Assembly: GCA_910575445.1 (NCBI GenBank)
Contig: CAJTFW010000008.1
Coordinates: 128,194-192,193 of the forward strand
Direction: 5' to 3'
DNA from: Lachnospiraceae bacterium
GTDB taxonomy: Bacteria > Bacillota > Clostridia > Lachnospirales > Lachnospiraceae
Length of the DNA stretch: 64,000 nucleotides
The notes under the pieces are model-generated. The model did no database searches and was not told the origin of the DNA. It was given only the letters and a program-made list of their open reading frames with translations. The first letter of the stretch is position 1. Each line of letters starts with the position of its first letter. The translations under genes and the position numbers were made by a program. Shown here piece after piece: positions 8,435 through 17,807 of this stretch.

Positions 8435-9528
8435 GAACGAAATGGGATATTCTGTGGTGCCTCAAAGCAGTCCTCAAATCCTCTTCTATGATGATATGCT
8501 TTCTTATCCTGGTCGGTTGGATATACATATTTTCCGCCTACTTCCCAGAAGAATGGATGGAACTGATAGTCTAAGCGGTCTTTTTTCATATCATAGAGCA
8601 CGCGAATCTCATTGATATCTGCCATAAAATTCGTCCAGACATCATAATGAATCGGAATCACTACTTTGCACTTTAATGCCTCTGCCATTCTTAAGATATC
8701 AACAGAAGTCATCTTATCTGCCATTCCAACCGGATTTTCACCATAAGAACCAAACGCCACATCAATATCATAATCCTTGCCATGTTTCGCAAAATAAATC
8801 GAATAATGGGAATCTCCACTGTGGTAGATATTGCCACCTGGAGTCTTAATCAGATAGTTGACTGCCTTATCATCCATATCCGTTGGACAGACACCTGTCA
8901 GTTCTTCTCTGTCAGGACCTGTGGAATCTGTAGTTACAAGACAGGTACGGTCAAAGGAATCAAGAGCCACAATCTCCAAGTCCTTAATCTTAATCACATC
9001 GCCTGGCTTTACAGTAATACAGCGCTCTTCTGGCACACCCCATTTTATCCACAGTTCTACGGATTTCTTGGGACCAATAAAAGGTATTGGAATCTCTTTT
9101 CCATTCTCGTCCACAGTTGTCATACCACTTTGAATTACATGTGCTGCATACTCTGCACTCATATGGTCCTGATGATAATGTGTCGCTAACACCGCATCCA
9201 CCTGCTTAATAGCAAAAGGGTCCAGTACAAAAGGTACTGCTCTTAGATTAGGCTGCATGGCACGCGCACCACACATATTGGCCATCTGATGACCCACCTT
9301 CATCTTGCCGTCTCCATGGGTTCTCTTTCCATTGCCACACCAAAGGTCGATTGTGATATTGCAGCCTCCTGGTGTCTTAAACCACATCCCCGTACATCCA
9401 AGCCACCACATTGCAACGGTGCCTGGCTTTACTTCTTCTGCTTCAATCTCTTCATTTAGCCAGGTCCCCCACTCTGGGAAAGTGCTCATGATCCAGCTCT
9501 CCCTTGTTATTTCTGTTACTTTGCTCAT
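8425..9528 (-). CDS. ulaG: L-ascorbate-6-phosphate lactonase, UlaG type
   Basis: This 367-aa metallo-beta-lactamase-fold lactonase opens L-ascorbate-6-P to 3-keto-L-gulonate-6-P. Its metal motif [12 protein letters not shown] has His117, His119, Asp121 and His122. [20 protein letters not shown] and [11 protein letters not shown] supply further ligands. The N-terminus ([20 protein letters not shown]-like) and length are typical of UlaG. It is the first gene of the operon, with AGGAGG about 8 nt before ATG, 45 nt downstream of the predicted transcription start. Confidence 0.93.
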   Translation of the reverse strand: MSKVTEITRESWIMSTFPEWGTWLNEEIEAEEVKPGTVAMWWLGCTGMWFKTPGGCNITIDLWCGNGKRTHGDGKMKVGHQMANMCGARAMQPNLRAVPFVLDPFAIKQVDAVLATHYHQDHMSAEYAAHVIQSGMTTVDENGKEIPIPFIGPKKSVELWIKWGVPEERCITVKPGDVIKIKDLEIVALDSFDRTCLVTTDSTGPDREELTGVCPTDMDDKAVNYLIKTPGGNIYHSGDSHYSIYFAKHGKDYDIDVAFGSYGENPVGMADKMTSVDILRMAEALKCKVVIPIHYDVWTNFMADINEIRVLYDMKKDRLDYQFHPFFWEVGGKYVYPTDQDKKAYHHRRGFEDCFEAPQNIPFRSCL

Positions 9529-9548
9529 AAATCCTACCTCCTGTCTTC

Positions 9549-9678
9549 TTATATGATTGTTTCATTGACTTATGTTGCTATTATATGCTAGTTAATGTTC
9601 ATTATCAAGATTATTATAAGATTAGTTTCTATTTTATATGATTATTTATGAAAATAATCATATAAAACAATCATATAA
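9549..9678 (-). promoter_or_regulatory. ula-type operon promoter with four repressor half-sites
   Basis: On the minus strand a -35 TTGATA (9603-9608) and a -10 TATAAT (9580-9585) are 17 nt apart. Four 14-bp half-sites surround them: TTATATGATTGTTT (9549-9562), TTATATGATTATTT (9634-9647), AAATAATCATATAA (9652-9665) and AAACAATCATATAA (9665-9678). The middle two form a perfect inverted repeat with a 4-nt spacer. One site lies downstream of the -10 and the others upstream of the -35, which would allow repression by looping. The DeoR-family regulator in the operon is the obvious candidate ligand. Confidence 0.75.
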
Positions 9679-9761
9679 TTTTTCTTTTCCGGCATATTTT
9701 ACAAAATTCAATATTTTAGTTTGTGCAATCTGCTAAGGATGCATACATATAAAAATAAAAA

Positions 9762-9792
9762 AGAACAGATGCCAATAGCAAACATCTGTTCT
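9762..9792. terminator. intrinsic terminator after the SleB-domain gene
   Basis: The arms AGAACAGATG (9762-9771) and CATCTGTTCT (9783-9792) pair perfectly, with A- and T-rich flanks on both sides. It lies 24 nt beyond the stop of the hydrolase gene at 9816 and insulates it from the ula-type promoter. Confidence 0.75.
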
Positions 9793-9815
9793 TTTATTAT
9801 TTTTTATAGATGGAT

Positions 9816-11501
9816 TTACTCAGAAGCTTCAGGCTCTGACTGTCCCTCATTGGATGGTTCTGACTGCGATGCATTATCACCACTGTTCTGGTCTTTATCA
9901 TCTTCTGTTGTATCAGAATTATTCTCCTCGCCTCCAGCAGAAGGTTGGTCTTCTTCGTTAGCATCCGACGGGGGCTGTGTATTACCTTCTGACGGAGGAT
10001 TCGCTTCGCCATCTCCATTCGATGAATCAGACCCTTCATTATCTTCATCAGGAGTCTCCTCGCCTCCACTTGGAGTCTCTGGCTCGTCAGGCTCCTCTGG
10101 TGGATTGGATGTATCTGGTTCTTCTATCTTGTCGTCATCATCCTCATCCTCGTCCTCTTCGTCATCATCTGGCTCATTGGGAACCGTTGGCTTGCCACCT
10201 CCTGGACCAGAATAACTTGTCCAGTAATAATAGAAGATATGGTCTTTGATAATCCAGTATGGTACTCCGCCGTTTTTAAGGTTCTCTACTAAACTAGGCA
10301 CAGGTGCCCAGGTACGGAAAAAGAGAGAGTCTCCGACATTACTGCTTCCATTTACTACTGTACGGGCAGCATCCCAACAGGACTGTGTTACAATATTGCG
10401 AATATCGGGGTCCTGCTCTGCCTTTAATACCAAGTCAAAACGGCCAGAGCCCACCGGCTCAAACTGTCTGGATTGTCGCAAAACTGCCTCTAAAGAGTTG
10501 GGGAAGAGGCTGCTTCGTACCCGGTTCATAATCACATAGCCAACGGCTGTCTGACCTTCCCACCCCTGATTGCCAGCTTCACAGTATATCATCGTTGCAA
10601 GAAGCATCAGTTCATAGTCACTAAGTCCTACTACATGATGATTAATCTGAGAGTCGCCTGCAGTAATCGAGCCTCCATTCATCGAAGATGCCGCCTGTTT
10701 TGCCGCTTCAATTCTGGCCTGGCGCTCTTCTTGTTCGGCTTTGGCAATCAACTGATTCAGAAGCTTTGTCTTCTCTTCAATCAGCTCCTCCATACTGCCC
10801 AGTTCGCCTTCCATCTGCCGAATCATCTCATCATAATCGCTTAACTTGGAACCAGCAGCCTTCTCCTGACTTGCCACTTGTTCCTGCTTCTTTTCCACTT
10901 CTGCTTTGAGAAGTCCAAGTGCCTCCTGCTCCTCTAAAAGCTCGGCTTCCTGGTCTTCAAGCTGTGCCTTGGTCTCTTTGTAGCTCTCCAGCATATTGCG
11001 GTCATAGGAATTGATATTGACTGCATACTCCACCTGATTAAGAAGGTCAGGAATCCCACCGGTTAAAGCTGCCGACATATAATTTACCATCATATCCTGG
11101 CTATTTTCATACATATATTGTATCCGCAGTTTCATATCGGCATACTGCTGCTCTAACTGCGCCTGCATCTTGGCGATTTCTTCTTCTTTGGCTTGAATCT
11201 CCTCTTCTTTTTTCCCGATATCTTCGTTTAGAATAGAAATCTGTTCCTTTAAGCTCTTAGATTGTTGTTTTAAATCTGCCAAATAGCTTTCCACACTGCT
11301 TTTAGCATTATTAATCTCTTTTTGCTCTTGTTCCGTCTCCTTTTTTTCTTCCTCTGCACGTGCTTTTTCCCGCTTTACACGATTAATTTCGTCTTGTGTC
11401 TCCTTACTGACTGCTAACGCGATATTGGCAGAAGAACTTAGACAGAAGACAAGCAGAAGACACAAGATTCTCTTGATATATTTATGTAAACTCTTTTTCA
11501 C
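9816..11501 (-). CDS. secreted CwlO-like coiled-coil protein with SleB cell-wall hydrolase domain
   Basis: This 561-aa protein has a signal peptide (KYIKRILCLLLVFCLSSSAN), then a long coiled coil (about residues 30-265, many E/K/Q heptads) like PcsB/CwlO N-termini. A Cell wall hydrolase (SleB-type) domain follows at about 295-425, with LLATMIYCEAGNQGWEGQTA holding the conserved catalytic Glu and GYVIMNRV. The C-terminal 130 residues are a Pro/Ser-punctuated acidic tail (DDDEEDEDEDDDDKIEEPD) of low complexity. It probably cleaves peptidoglycan during growth, with the coiled coil as a regulatory lever. The acidic tail is unusual for the domain family. Confidence 0.88.
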   Translation of the reverse strand: MKKSLHKYIKRILCLLLVFCLSSSANIALAVSKETQDEINRVKREKARAEEEKKETEQEQKEINNAKSSVESYLADLKQQSKSLKEQISILNEDIGKKEEEIQAKEEEIAKMQAQLEQQYADMKLRIQYMYENSQDMMVNYMSAALTGGIPDLLNQVEYAVNINSYDRNMLESYKETKAQLEDQEAELLEEQEALGLLKAEVEKKQEQVASQEKAAGSKLSDYDEMIRQMEGELGSMEELIEEKTKLLNQLIAKAEQEERQARIEAAKQAASSMNGGSITAGDSQINHHVVGLSDYELMLLATMIYCEAGNQGWEGQTAVGYVIMNRVRSSLFPNSLEAVLRQSRQFEPVGSGRFDLVLKAEQDPDIRNIVTQSCWDAARTVVNGSSNVGDSLFFRTWAPVPSLVENLKNGGVPYWIIKDHIFYYYWTSYSGPGGGKPTVPNEPDDDEEDEDEDDDDKIEEPDTSNPPEEPDEPETPSGGEETPDEDNEGSDSSNGDGEANPPSEGNTQPPSDANEEDQPSAGGEENNSDTTEDDKDQNSGDNASQSEPSNEGQSEPEASE

Positions 11502-11519
11502 GAATCATCTCTCCTTTTG

Positions 11520-12026
11520 CTAGATGGGTTCGTCCCATCTGTATTTTGTCAACTGCCCGGCTAACTGCATCTGAAAAAACTGGTTCTGTCTAAGCGCTTC
11601 ATAGAGCACAATTGCTACAGAATTGGCAAGATTTAAGGAACGTATCGAGGGATTCATAGGAATTCGAATTGCGTTCTCTTTGTTCTTCCTAAGAATCTCC
11701 TCTGGAATCCCACCGCTTTCCTTTCCAAACATCAGATAACAGTCTGGTCCATAATGCGCCTCTGTATAGACCTTTACGCCTTTGGTGGTCGCCATATAGA
11801 CAACCGCCTTTGGATTCTTCTGAAGAAAGTCTTCATAGTCAAGATAGGTTGTTACATCTAACTCATTCCAGTAGTCAAGTCCAGCCCTTTTTAACGCCTT
11901 TTCACTAAGCTGAAAACCAAGAGGCTCAATTAGGTGAAGCCTGGTGCCAGTCGCCATACAAGTCCTTCCGATATTTCCGGTATTGGAAGGAATCTCTGGC
12001 TCATATAGTACAATATTTAATGCCAT
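11520..12026 (-). CDS. trmL: tRNA (cytidine(34)-2'-O)-methyltransferase
   Basis: This 168-aa SPOUT methyltransferase starts MALNIVLYEPEIPSNTGNIG. Further motifs are TGTRLHLIEPLGF, YLMFGKESGGIPEEIL and IRIPMNPSIRSLNLANSVAI, the knotted SAM site. TrmL methylates the ribose of nucleotide 34 in tRNA-Leu. Its length is typical. Confidence 0.93.
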   Translation of the reverse strand: MALNIVLYEPEIPSNTGNIGRTCMATGTRLHLIEPLGFQLSEKALKRAGLDYWNELDVTTYLDYEDFLQKNPKAVVYMATTKGVKVYTEAHYGPDCYLMFGKESGGIPEEILRKNKENAIRIPMNPSIRSLNLANSVAIVLYEALRQNQFFQMQLAGQLTKYRWDEPI

Positions 12027-12044
12027 GATACCGTTTCCTGTTCT

Positions 12045-13031
12045 CTATTTATAAATCTTATACAGCTCGTCCGTCTTGGGCCTCTCTAGGTAAGCAGTAT
12101 CCTCACCATTGATTATCTTCTTAGCTTTTCCTTCGACGCAGCGCCCAATCACTGCTGCATGAATACCTGCCTTTTTCAGATTGGAGACCAGGGTCCGTCC
12201 GTCTTTCGCAGTCATCAACATACAGCCGCTTGCAATCAACTGGTATGGATTTAGACGAAAATACTCGCAGATTTCCACAGTCTCCTGACGAATTGGGATA
12301 GCCTTTAGTTCAATCTCCAGCCCTACATGAGACGCCTCTGACAACTCCCAGAGTGCCCCATAGATGCCGCCTTCTGTAACATCGTGCATCGCACTGACGC
12401 CAGATAAAACAGCAACTTTGGACTCTGGTACAACTGATAAAAATTTATCAAAGTCCTTGGCTTCCTGAAGAAAAGGTCTGGAAAAGCGGCTTAAAAGCTC
12501 TTCTTCTTTTTCTTTGGCGATAATCGAGGTGCCTTCAATGCCAATCCATTTGCTGACAACAACATCATCTCCAACCTGTGCGCCTCCTGTAGTGACAAGT
12601 GCCCCTTTTTTCACCTTGCCAACACCTGTTACACTAAGAAGTGGTTGATTGACTACAGCGGTCACTTCTGTATGACCGCCCATCACCTGCATCCCAAGTT
12701 CCTTGCAGGCATGGTCTACTTCTTCTGAAAGTTTGCGAATCAGTGCTTCTTCGGAAGAAGGCGGAAGCAGCACCGTCAAAAGAACACCTACTGGCTCTGC
12801 TCCGGCACTTGCAAGGTCATTGGCGGTAATCTGTATCGCCAATTTACCCATATCCTTCTCGGTTCCGGTAATGGGGTCTGTAGAAAGTACAAAGACCTCA
12901 TCAGGCGCTAACTGCACCACAGCACAGTCTTCTCCTATCCCGGCTCCCACTAAGACTTCTTCCCGCCTGGTATGCATCTGTTGAAAGACAGAGCGCTTTA
13001 GTACTATCTCAGGAACTTTTCCTATCTCCAT
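12045..13031 (-). CDS. AIR synthase/HypE-like protein
   Basis: This 328-aa protein has the PurM-like two-domain fold. The N-terminal ATP-binding half has GIGEDCAVVQL, VLSTDPITGTEKDMGKLAIQ and TANDLASAGAEPVGVLLTVL. The C-terminal half has MHDVTEGGIYGALWELSEAS. This matches HypE and AIR-synthase-like proteins, but no other hydrogenase maturation genes are near and the HypE C-terminal cysteine is absent. The function is probably an ATP-dependent kinase- or dehydratase-like reaction of unknown substrate. Confidence 0.8.
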   Translation of the reverse strand: MEIGKVPEIVLKRSVFQQMHTRREEVLVGAGIGEDCAVVQLAPDEVFVLSTDPITGTEKDMGKLAIQITANDLASAGAEPVGVLLTVLLPPSSEEALIRKLSEEVDHACKELGMQVMGGHTEVTAVVNQPLLSVTGVGKVKKGALVTTGGAQVGDDVVVSKWIGIEGTSIIAKEKEEELLSRFSRPFLQEAKDFDKFLSVVPESKVAVLSGVSAMHDVTEGGIYGALWELSEASHVGLEIELKAIPIRQETVEICEYFRLNPYQLIASGCMLMTAKDGRTLVSNLKKAGIHAAVIGRCVEGKAKKIINGEDTAYLERPKTDELYKIYK

Positions 13032-13044
13032 AGATTTCCTTTCT

Positions 13045-14535
13045 CTATTGTGCCGGAGTTTCTGGTGCCGGTGCTGGTTCTGCTGGTGGTACTGCTTCTG
13101 GTGGTGCTGCTACAACACCGGCGATATTGGCATCTGCCAATGCTTCATCTTGCAGTGCAATCGCAGCGCGCAGATTCTCTGATAACACAGGGTCTCCAGC
13201 GGTTCCATAAGTAACAACCCTGTCGCTTCCTTTATATGTACTTTTATTTACTCTGGTGCGTTCAGTCTCTACACCATTTACTTTTACTACTTTGTAGAGT
13301 TCTGCTATATATCCTACCTTACCTTTGGAAGAAGATTTATAACCAAGTGGCTGTCCGGCATTTTCCTTCAGGATGGTACCCCCTCCAATCTGGCTGACCG
13401 TAACACTCTCAAAAGAAATCGTACGGTTTTTATCTCTGGTCTCCTTACCATAGATATTAAAGGTAATCTTCTTATCTGGCGTAGTAAAACCTTCGATATA
13501 GATGGGATAAGAAGTAGAATTGACAAATTTTAAATCTTTATAGGTTCCTGCAATCGCAGCGTCTTCTGAAAGCTCTACATAATGTACTGTCATCGAGTGC
13601 GGCGAACGCTCTGTCACCTCTAGTTCTGCCCGAATCACTGCATTGTACAGTGTTGTGGATACCTGACAGATGCCTCCACCCATACTGTCTACAACTTCTC
13701 CATTTAGATAGGAGCCAGCCATGGCATATCCATTGGCTTCGGTAAATGGAGAGACGGTCTCATAGGTGGAAAATGCCTCTCCTGGATATAAAACCGTTCC
13801 ATCAATATGTTCTGCTCCACTATTGACATTCAGACTACGCTTTGCATTGGAGCTTGAAAAGCTAGTCGTAAAGGTTCCTAATAAATCTTTCACCTCAGCA
13901 AGCTGTTCTGCACTGCCTTCTGGTTCTGTAATCTTGGTCTTAAGTGCTAATGGCTCATTCTTGGTGTCCGATGTCCATCCATTATTAAAATAGTCCGTAA
14001 TCACCTGAACAGAAGCATTGACGTCTAGCACAATCCCCTGCTTGCCAGCTACAAAATTAAACTGGCCATTGGTACGGTTTAAAGATGCATTCTCAGCCTC
14101 TCTGTCAAATTGTGTACATCTCTCCTCCACCAAACTCCTGACAAGCGCCTCATCTACCTCCCAGGCAAGGTCAAAGACTTTTCCGCTGTTCTGCAAATCC
14201 TTCTGGTCTTTATAGCGCTTTACAATATTTCCTGTGCGGCCAATATTTATGGCTTCCTCTACCACTTCCTCATTGGAAAAAGAGATTCCAAGCTCTGAAA
14301 GCTTTACCTCAACAGATTCTTCTCCAATACCAAGTGTTAGTGTCTGCTCTCCTAAGCTCTTCTCATAAGAAGCAAGTGCCTTTAGCGCCTCGCTCTTTGT
14401 CATGCCCGATACATCCACCTCATCAATCATAACCCCTTTTAAAATTGTGTCTTCTGCTGCAAACGTTGTCATCCCAAGACAGAGCACTGCCAGGCAGACA
14501 GCCATCAACAGCTTTCTCAAACCATATTTTTTCAT
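13045..14535 (-). CDS. exported VanW-family protein
   Basis: I start it at the ATG at 14535, which has AGGAGG 5 nt upstream and begins a signal peptide (MKKYGLRKLLMAVCLAVLC). The protein is 496 aa. A peptidoglycan-binding-like domain (PG_binding_4; LKGVMIDEVDVSGMTKSEAL) lies at about 35-190. The VanW domain is at about 230-370 (GTVLYPGEAFSTYETVSPFT, GGGICQVSTTLYNAVIRAEL, LEVTERSPHSMTV). A G5-like stretch and a Pro/Ala tail follow. VanW proteins are envelope proteins of unclear activity, common in Clostridia and not evidence of vancomycin resistance by themselves. Confidence 0.88.
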   Translation of the reverse strand: MKKYGLRKLLMAVCLAVLCLGMTTFAAEDTILKGVMIDEVDVSGMTKSEALKALASYEKSLGEQTLTLGIGEESVEVKLSELGISFSNEEVVEEAINIGRTGNIVKRYKDQKDLQNSGKVFDLAWEVDEALVRSLVEERCTQFDREAENASLNRTNGQFNFVAGKQGIVLDVNASVQVITDYFNNGWTSDTKNEPLALKTKITEPEGSAEQLAEVKDLLGTFTTSFSSSNAKRSLNVNSGAEHIDGTVLYPGEAFSTYETVSPFTEANGYAMAGSYLNGEVVDSMGGGICQVSTTLYNAVIRAELEVTERSPHSMTVHYVELSEDAAIAGTYKDLKFVNSTSYPIYIEGFTTPDKKITFNIYGKETRDKNRTISFESVTVSQIGGGTILKENAGQPLGYKSSSKGKVGYIAELYKVVKVNGVETERTRVNKSTYKGSDRVVTYGTAGDPVLSENLRAAIALQDEALADANIAGVVAAPPEAVPPAEPAPAPETPAQ

Positions 14536-14593
14536 ACTTCCTCCTATTATAGTTCCGTCAAAAGAAATAAGCACCTTTGACTGTTTTATATGC

Positions 14594-14695
14594 TTATAAT
14601 GCATACATTAACAGCGGCAGCACCATCGCAATCACTAGAATCGCCACAATTACCGCTGCAATTTTCCTTCTGGTCTTCTCCTTGTAAAAATTCAT
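14594..14695 (-). CDS. 33-aa single-span membrane peptide
   Basis: This small ORF starts MNFYKEKTRRKIAAVIVAIL and ends with PLLMYAL. It has a basic N-terminus and one transmembrane helix of about 20 residues. AAAGGA lies about 9 nt before ATG. It fills the gap between the exonuclease and VanW genes. Short peptides of this shape recur in Lachnospiraceae, but the function is unknown. Confidence 0.6.
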   Translation of the reverse strand: MNFYKEKTRRKIAAVIVAILVIAMVLPLLMYAL

Positions 14696-14713
14696 CAGAC
14701 CACATCCTTTCTT

Positions 14714-15427
14714 CTATCGCTGAATTTTCCCATGCTGCAAGATAATCTTATCAATTATCCGGGAAGCCTCGCTTTTGGTCAAATCTTCAAGCTGTATTTC
14801 TAGTTCTATTTTATGATATTTCAGCAAATCATTCAAGTATCCTTTTTGAGATTTCGTGATAGGACTCTGCTTTTTTATCGTATAATTCAGCTTCGAAAGA
14901 CCAAATTCCTCTGGCGCCTTTACACTGAACATATTCCACATTTTCCACAAAAGTTCATGTGTGGCCAGCGCATCATCTAACGCCCGGTGAGCCCTTTGGG
15001 GGTGAATCCCATAGTAGGTACACAACGCCTCTAATCCCCTAGAAGGAAGCTCTGGCAGCACCTTTCTTGCAATCTTTAATGTGTCAAGCATCTCCTTTTC
15101 AAAAGGCAGTCCACATGCTGCTGCACTCTGCTTTAAAAAGCGATAATCAAAAGGAACATTATGTCCCACAATAGGAAGCTCACCGCAAAATACCACAAAC
15201 TCCTCCATCACCTCTTTAAGTGCTCTGCCGCTCTTTCGCATCATATCGGTAATCCCGGTTAACTCAGTGATGCGCTCCGGCACTGGAAAACCTGTATCAA
15301 TCAATGCCTGATAGGTGACACATACCTTCTGCCCTTGTACCTTTGCAGCGCCTATCTCCAATATTTTATCTTTCTCTGGGTGAAGTCCCGTTGTCTCCAC
15401 ATCCAGCACAATATACTCGTCTATCAT
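14714..15427 (-). CDS. DnaQ/PolC-type 3'-5' exonuclease (DEDDh)
   Basis: This 237-aa protein carries Exo I YIVLDVETTGLHPEKDKILE (Asp9, Glu11), Exo II region IVGHNVPFDYRFLKQ and Exo III HRALDDALATHELLW, the DEDDh set. A 60-residue C-terminal part (LNYTIKKQSPITKSQKGYLN through LEDLTKSEASRIIDKII) resembles a small DNA-end-binding segment. It probably proofreads or trims DNA. Its ATG overlaps the nth stop by 4 nt. Confidence 0.88.
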   Translation of the reverse strand: MIDEYIVLDVETTGLHPEKDKILEIGAAKVQGQKVCVTYQALIDTGFPVPERITELTGITDMMRKSGRALKEVMEEFVVFCGELPIVGHNVPFDYRFLKQSAAACGLPFEKEMLDTLKIARKVLPELPSRGLEALCTYYGIHPQRAHRALDDALATHELLWKMWNMFSVKAPEEFGLSKLNYTIKKQSPITKSQKGYLNDLLKYHKIELEIQLEDLTKSEASRIIDKIILQHGKIQR

Positions 15428-16047
15428 CGGTGCTCCTTACAATATTTTGTGAGAAAACATTCCTCACACTTTGGACTGCGCGCTGTACAGATAGTTCTTC
15501 CAAACGTAATAATATGAATATTCCACAATATCCAGTGGTCTTTGGGAAGCTTTTTCATCAGGTCAAATTCCACTTTGACAGGGTCATCCTCTTTGGTCAG
15601 ACCAAGCCTTTTAGAAATCCGCTTAACATGTGTATCCACCACCACACTTGGCTCATGAAAAATATTTCCACGGATAACATTGGCTGTCTTTCTTCCTACT
15701 CCGGCCAGAGAAGTCAGCGCTTCCAAATCATTTGGCACTTCTCCATCATATGTCTCTACTAACGCTTTTGTGCAGGCAATGATATTTTTAGCCTTATTGC
15801 GATAGAATCCTGTGGAGTGAATATCCTTCTCTAGCTCTTTTTGGTCTGCACTGGCGAATTTTTCCAGGGTGTCGTATTTTTTAAATAAATCTTCGGTCAC
15901 GATATTGACTCTTGCATCCGTACACTGTGCACTTAAAATGGTGGCAATCAACAGTTGCCAGGGCGTCTGATAATTCAGATAACAGATATATTCCGTTCCA
16001 TAAGTATTGTCTAAAAGTTCTAGAATCTCTTTTGTCCTTTTGGTCAA
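15424..16047 (-). CDS. nth: endonuclease III
   Basis: This 207-aa DNA glycosylase/AP lyase acts on oxidised pyrimidines. The helix-hairpin-helix LTSLAGVGRKTANVIRGNIF supplies the catalytic Lys, and VDTHVKRISKRLGL supplies the Asp. The 4Fe-4S loop is C-x6-C-x2-C-x5-C (CTARSPKCEECFLTKYC). It overlaps the radical SAM gene upstream by 4 nt. Confidence 0.95.
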   Translation of the reverse strand: MTKRTKEILELLDNTYGTEYICYLNYQTPWQLLIATILSAQCTDARVNIVTEDLFKKYDTLEKFASADQKELEKDIHSTGFYRNKAKNIIACTKALVETYDGEVPNDLEALTSLAGVGRKTANVIRGNIFHEPSVVVDTHVKRISKRLGLTKEDDPVKVEFDLMKKLPKDHWILWNIHIITFGRTICTARSPKCEECFLTKYCKEHR

Positions 16048-17687
16048 TCTAGCACCTCCACATAGGCTTGCTTTGTGAAAGGATTTCTCCTCTGGTAATC
16101 AAATAAAACAAACACTGGGCGTTCTTCTTCAAACACTTCAATATGCACCTGCCGCCCATATTGCTTTGTATAAGCCTTTAGCTTGTCCTTATAAGGCGTT
16201 AGATTGGCTGCAAAGGAAGGGCGACTCTTAAGATTTTCCCGTATATACAGGTCATACACCATACATCGGTCATAAATGCGTTCCCATAAGCCTTTTTCCT
16301 TAAGAAATGTGCGAAGTATCTCATATCTTGCCATCCGGGAATGGCTGACAACCTCATAACCGTTATCTTCATAATATACCGCAAGTTCATGGAAAAAATC
16401 AAATGGAGAATCATACCTTTTTAAAATTTCTTGTATGGTTTTTATAAACTGTCCGCTGTTATAGTAGATTTCCACCATCTCTTCCACCCCTTTTAGAAGC
16501 AGAATCTCCTGATACGTAAGCCATCTGGTAGAGAGCACTTCATAAGGTGGAAATTCATGGCAGATAATCCCATACTCCTTCGCTTTTTTGTGCATCTTTG
16601 TTCCTTTTAACACTTTTAGAAAGCCAAGTTGAAGTTGCTCTGGCTCAAGTGCAAATATCTCATCAAAAGACTTCTGAAAGCTTCTAAGGTCCTCCCCTGG
16701 AAGACCGGCAATTAAATCAAGATGCTGATGAATCGTCCCATATGCTTTGATTCTTCTGACATTTTCCTTAAGCCTTGAAAGGTTCATCGTGCGGTCAATC
16801 TCACATATGGTAGCTGGATTTGTCGACTGTACGCCAATCTCTAACTGTATCAGCCCGGGCCTCATACGGCCCATAAGCGTTAGCTCCTCCTCCGTTAGCA
16901 AATCAGCCGCAATCTCAAAATGAAAGTTTGTTATAAAATTATCATGCTCTATCAGCCAGCTCCACAATTCTTTTGTCCGGTCCGGGTGCAGATTAAATGT
17001 ACGGTCTACAAATTTAACCTGGGGTACTTTCTGTGTAAGAAATATTGACAGTTCTTCTTTGACAAGCGACAGACTTCGATAACGCACACGCTGCTCTAGG
17101 GAGGACAGACAATAGCTGCACGCAAAAGGGCACCCCCGGCTGGATTCATAGTAGATAATCTTATGTTGAAATGGTGTAAAATCCTGATATACAAATGGAA
17201 GCTGGTCTAGGTCTAGCACACTGGCATCTTCTGTCTTACAAATCTCTCCTTCTGATGTCCGAAATACGATTCCAGGTATCTCAAAAAGAGAGCCCGTTTC
17301 TTCTATATAATAGGAAGAAAGCCTGCAAAAAGTCTTCTCTCCCTCCCTTTGCATCACACCTGTGATAGTTCTGTGCTTCTTAAGATAGTCTTCTGCCTCA
17401 TACGACACCTCCGGGCCGCCAACCCAAAGTGTCACGCCTTTTAGAAGCTTGGGAAGCTCTCCCACCAACTCGTCCACCACTCTGCGGTTCCAGATATAGC
17501 AGGAAAAAGCAACCATATCCGGCTGCTTTGTATAGATATCTTTTAAGATTATGTCTATCTGCTGGTTGATGGTATACTCTGCAATCTCTATCTGTTCTGC
17601 ATACGCTTGTGCTGCTGCCTTCAGACTGTAGACAGCGAGATTGGAGTGGATATATTTTGCATTGACTGCCACTAATAATATTTTCAT
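16044..17687 (-). CDS. B12-binding-domain radical SAM protein (DUF4080 type)
   Basis: The start is at the ATG at 17687 (MKILLVAVNAKYIHSNLAVY), with AGGTG 5 nt upstream. The protein is 547 aa. A cobalamin-binding Rossmann domain is at about 1-130 (VAFSCYIWNRRVV, LWVGGPEVSYEAEDYL). The radical SAM core follows with the cluster motif SRGCPFACSYCLSS, and IQLEIGVQST and DLIAGLPGEDLRSF are typical later motifs. A C-terminal DUF4080-like region ends the protein. The substrate is unknown. Confidence 0.88.
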   Translation of the reverse strand: MKILLVAVNAKYIHSNLAVYSLKAAAQAYAEQIEIAEYTINQQIDIILKDIYTKQPDMVAFSCYIWNRRVVDELVGELPKLLKGVTLWVGGPEVSYEAEDYLKKHRTITGVMQREGEKTFCRLSSYYIEETGSLFEIPGIVFRTSEGEICKTEDASVLDLDQLPFVYQDFTPFQHKIIYYESSRGCPFACSYCLSSLEQRVRYRSLSLVKEELSIFLTQKVPQVKFVDRTFNLHPDRTKELWSWLIEHDNFITNFHFEIAADLLTEEELTLMGRMRPGLIQLEIGVQSTNPATICEIDRTMNLSRLKENVRRIKAYGTIHQHLDLIAGLPGEDLRSFQKSFDEIFALEPEQLQLGFLKVLKGTKMHKKAKEYGIICHEFPPYEVLSTRWLTYQEILLLKGVEEMVEIYYNSGQFIKTIQEILKRYDSPFDFFHELAVYYEDNGYEVVSHSRMARYEILRTFLKEKGLWERIYDRCMVYDLYIRENLKSRPSFAANLTPYKDKLKAYTKQYGRQVHIEVFEEERPVFVLFDYQRRNPFTKQAYVEVLD

Positions 17688-17807
17688 CAGGCACCTCATA
17701 TCTATCTACCGACATTTTAACATATTCTAAGTAAATTGCAACTTTCTTTGTTTTTTGTTTCGTTTTTCTTTTTTATTTTTAGAAATCCTTAATCCTGACG
17801 CCACACT

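Noticed and set aside
9721-10215. 164-aa Ser-rich plus-strand ORF
   Set aside because: It is the antisense of the acidic low-complexity tail of the SleB-domain protein; the GAT/GAA-rich codons read as Ser/Pro on the other strand.
12045-13031. HypE hydrogenase maturation protein
   Set aside because: No hyp or hydrogenase genes nearby, and the C-terminal Cys of HypE is not seen; kept as a HypE/AIR-synthase-like protein only.
13045-14535. VanW gene as a vancomycin-resistance determinant
   Set aside because: VanW-domain proteins are widespread in Clostridia, and no vanH/A/X or regulator genes are present.
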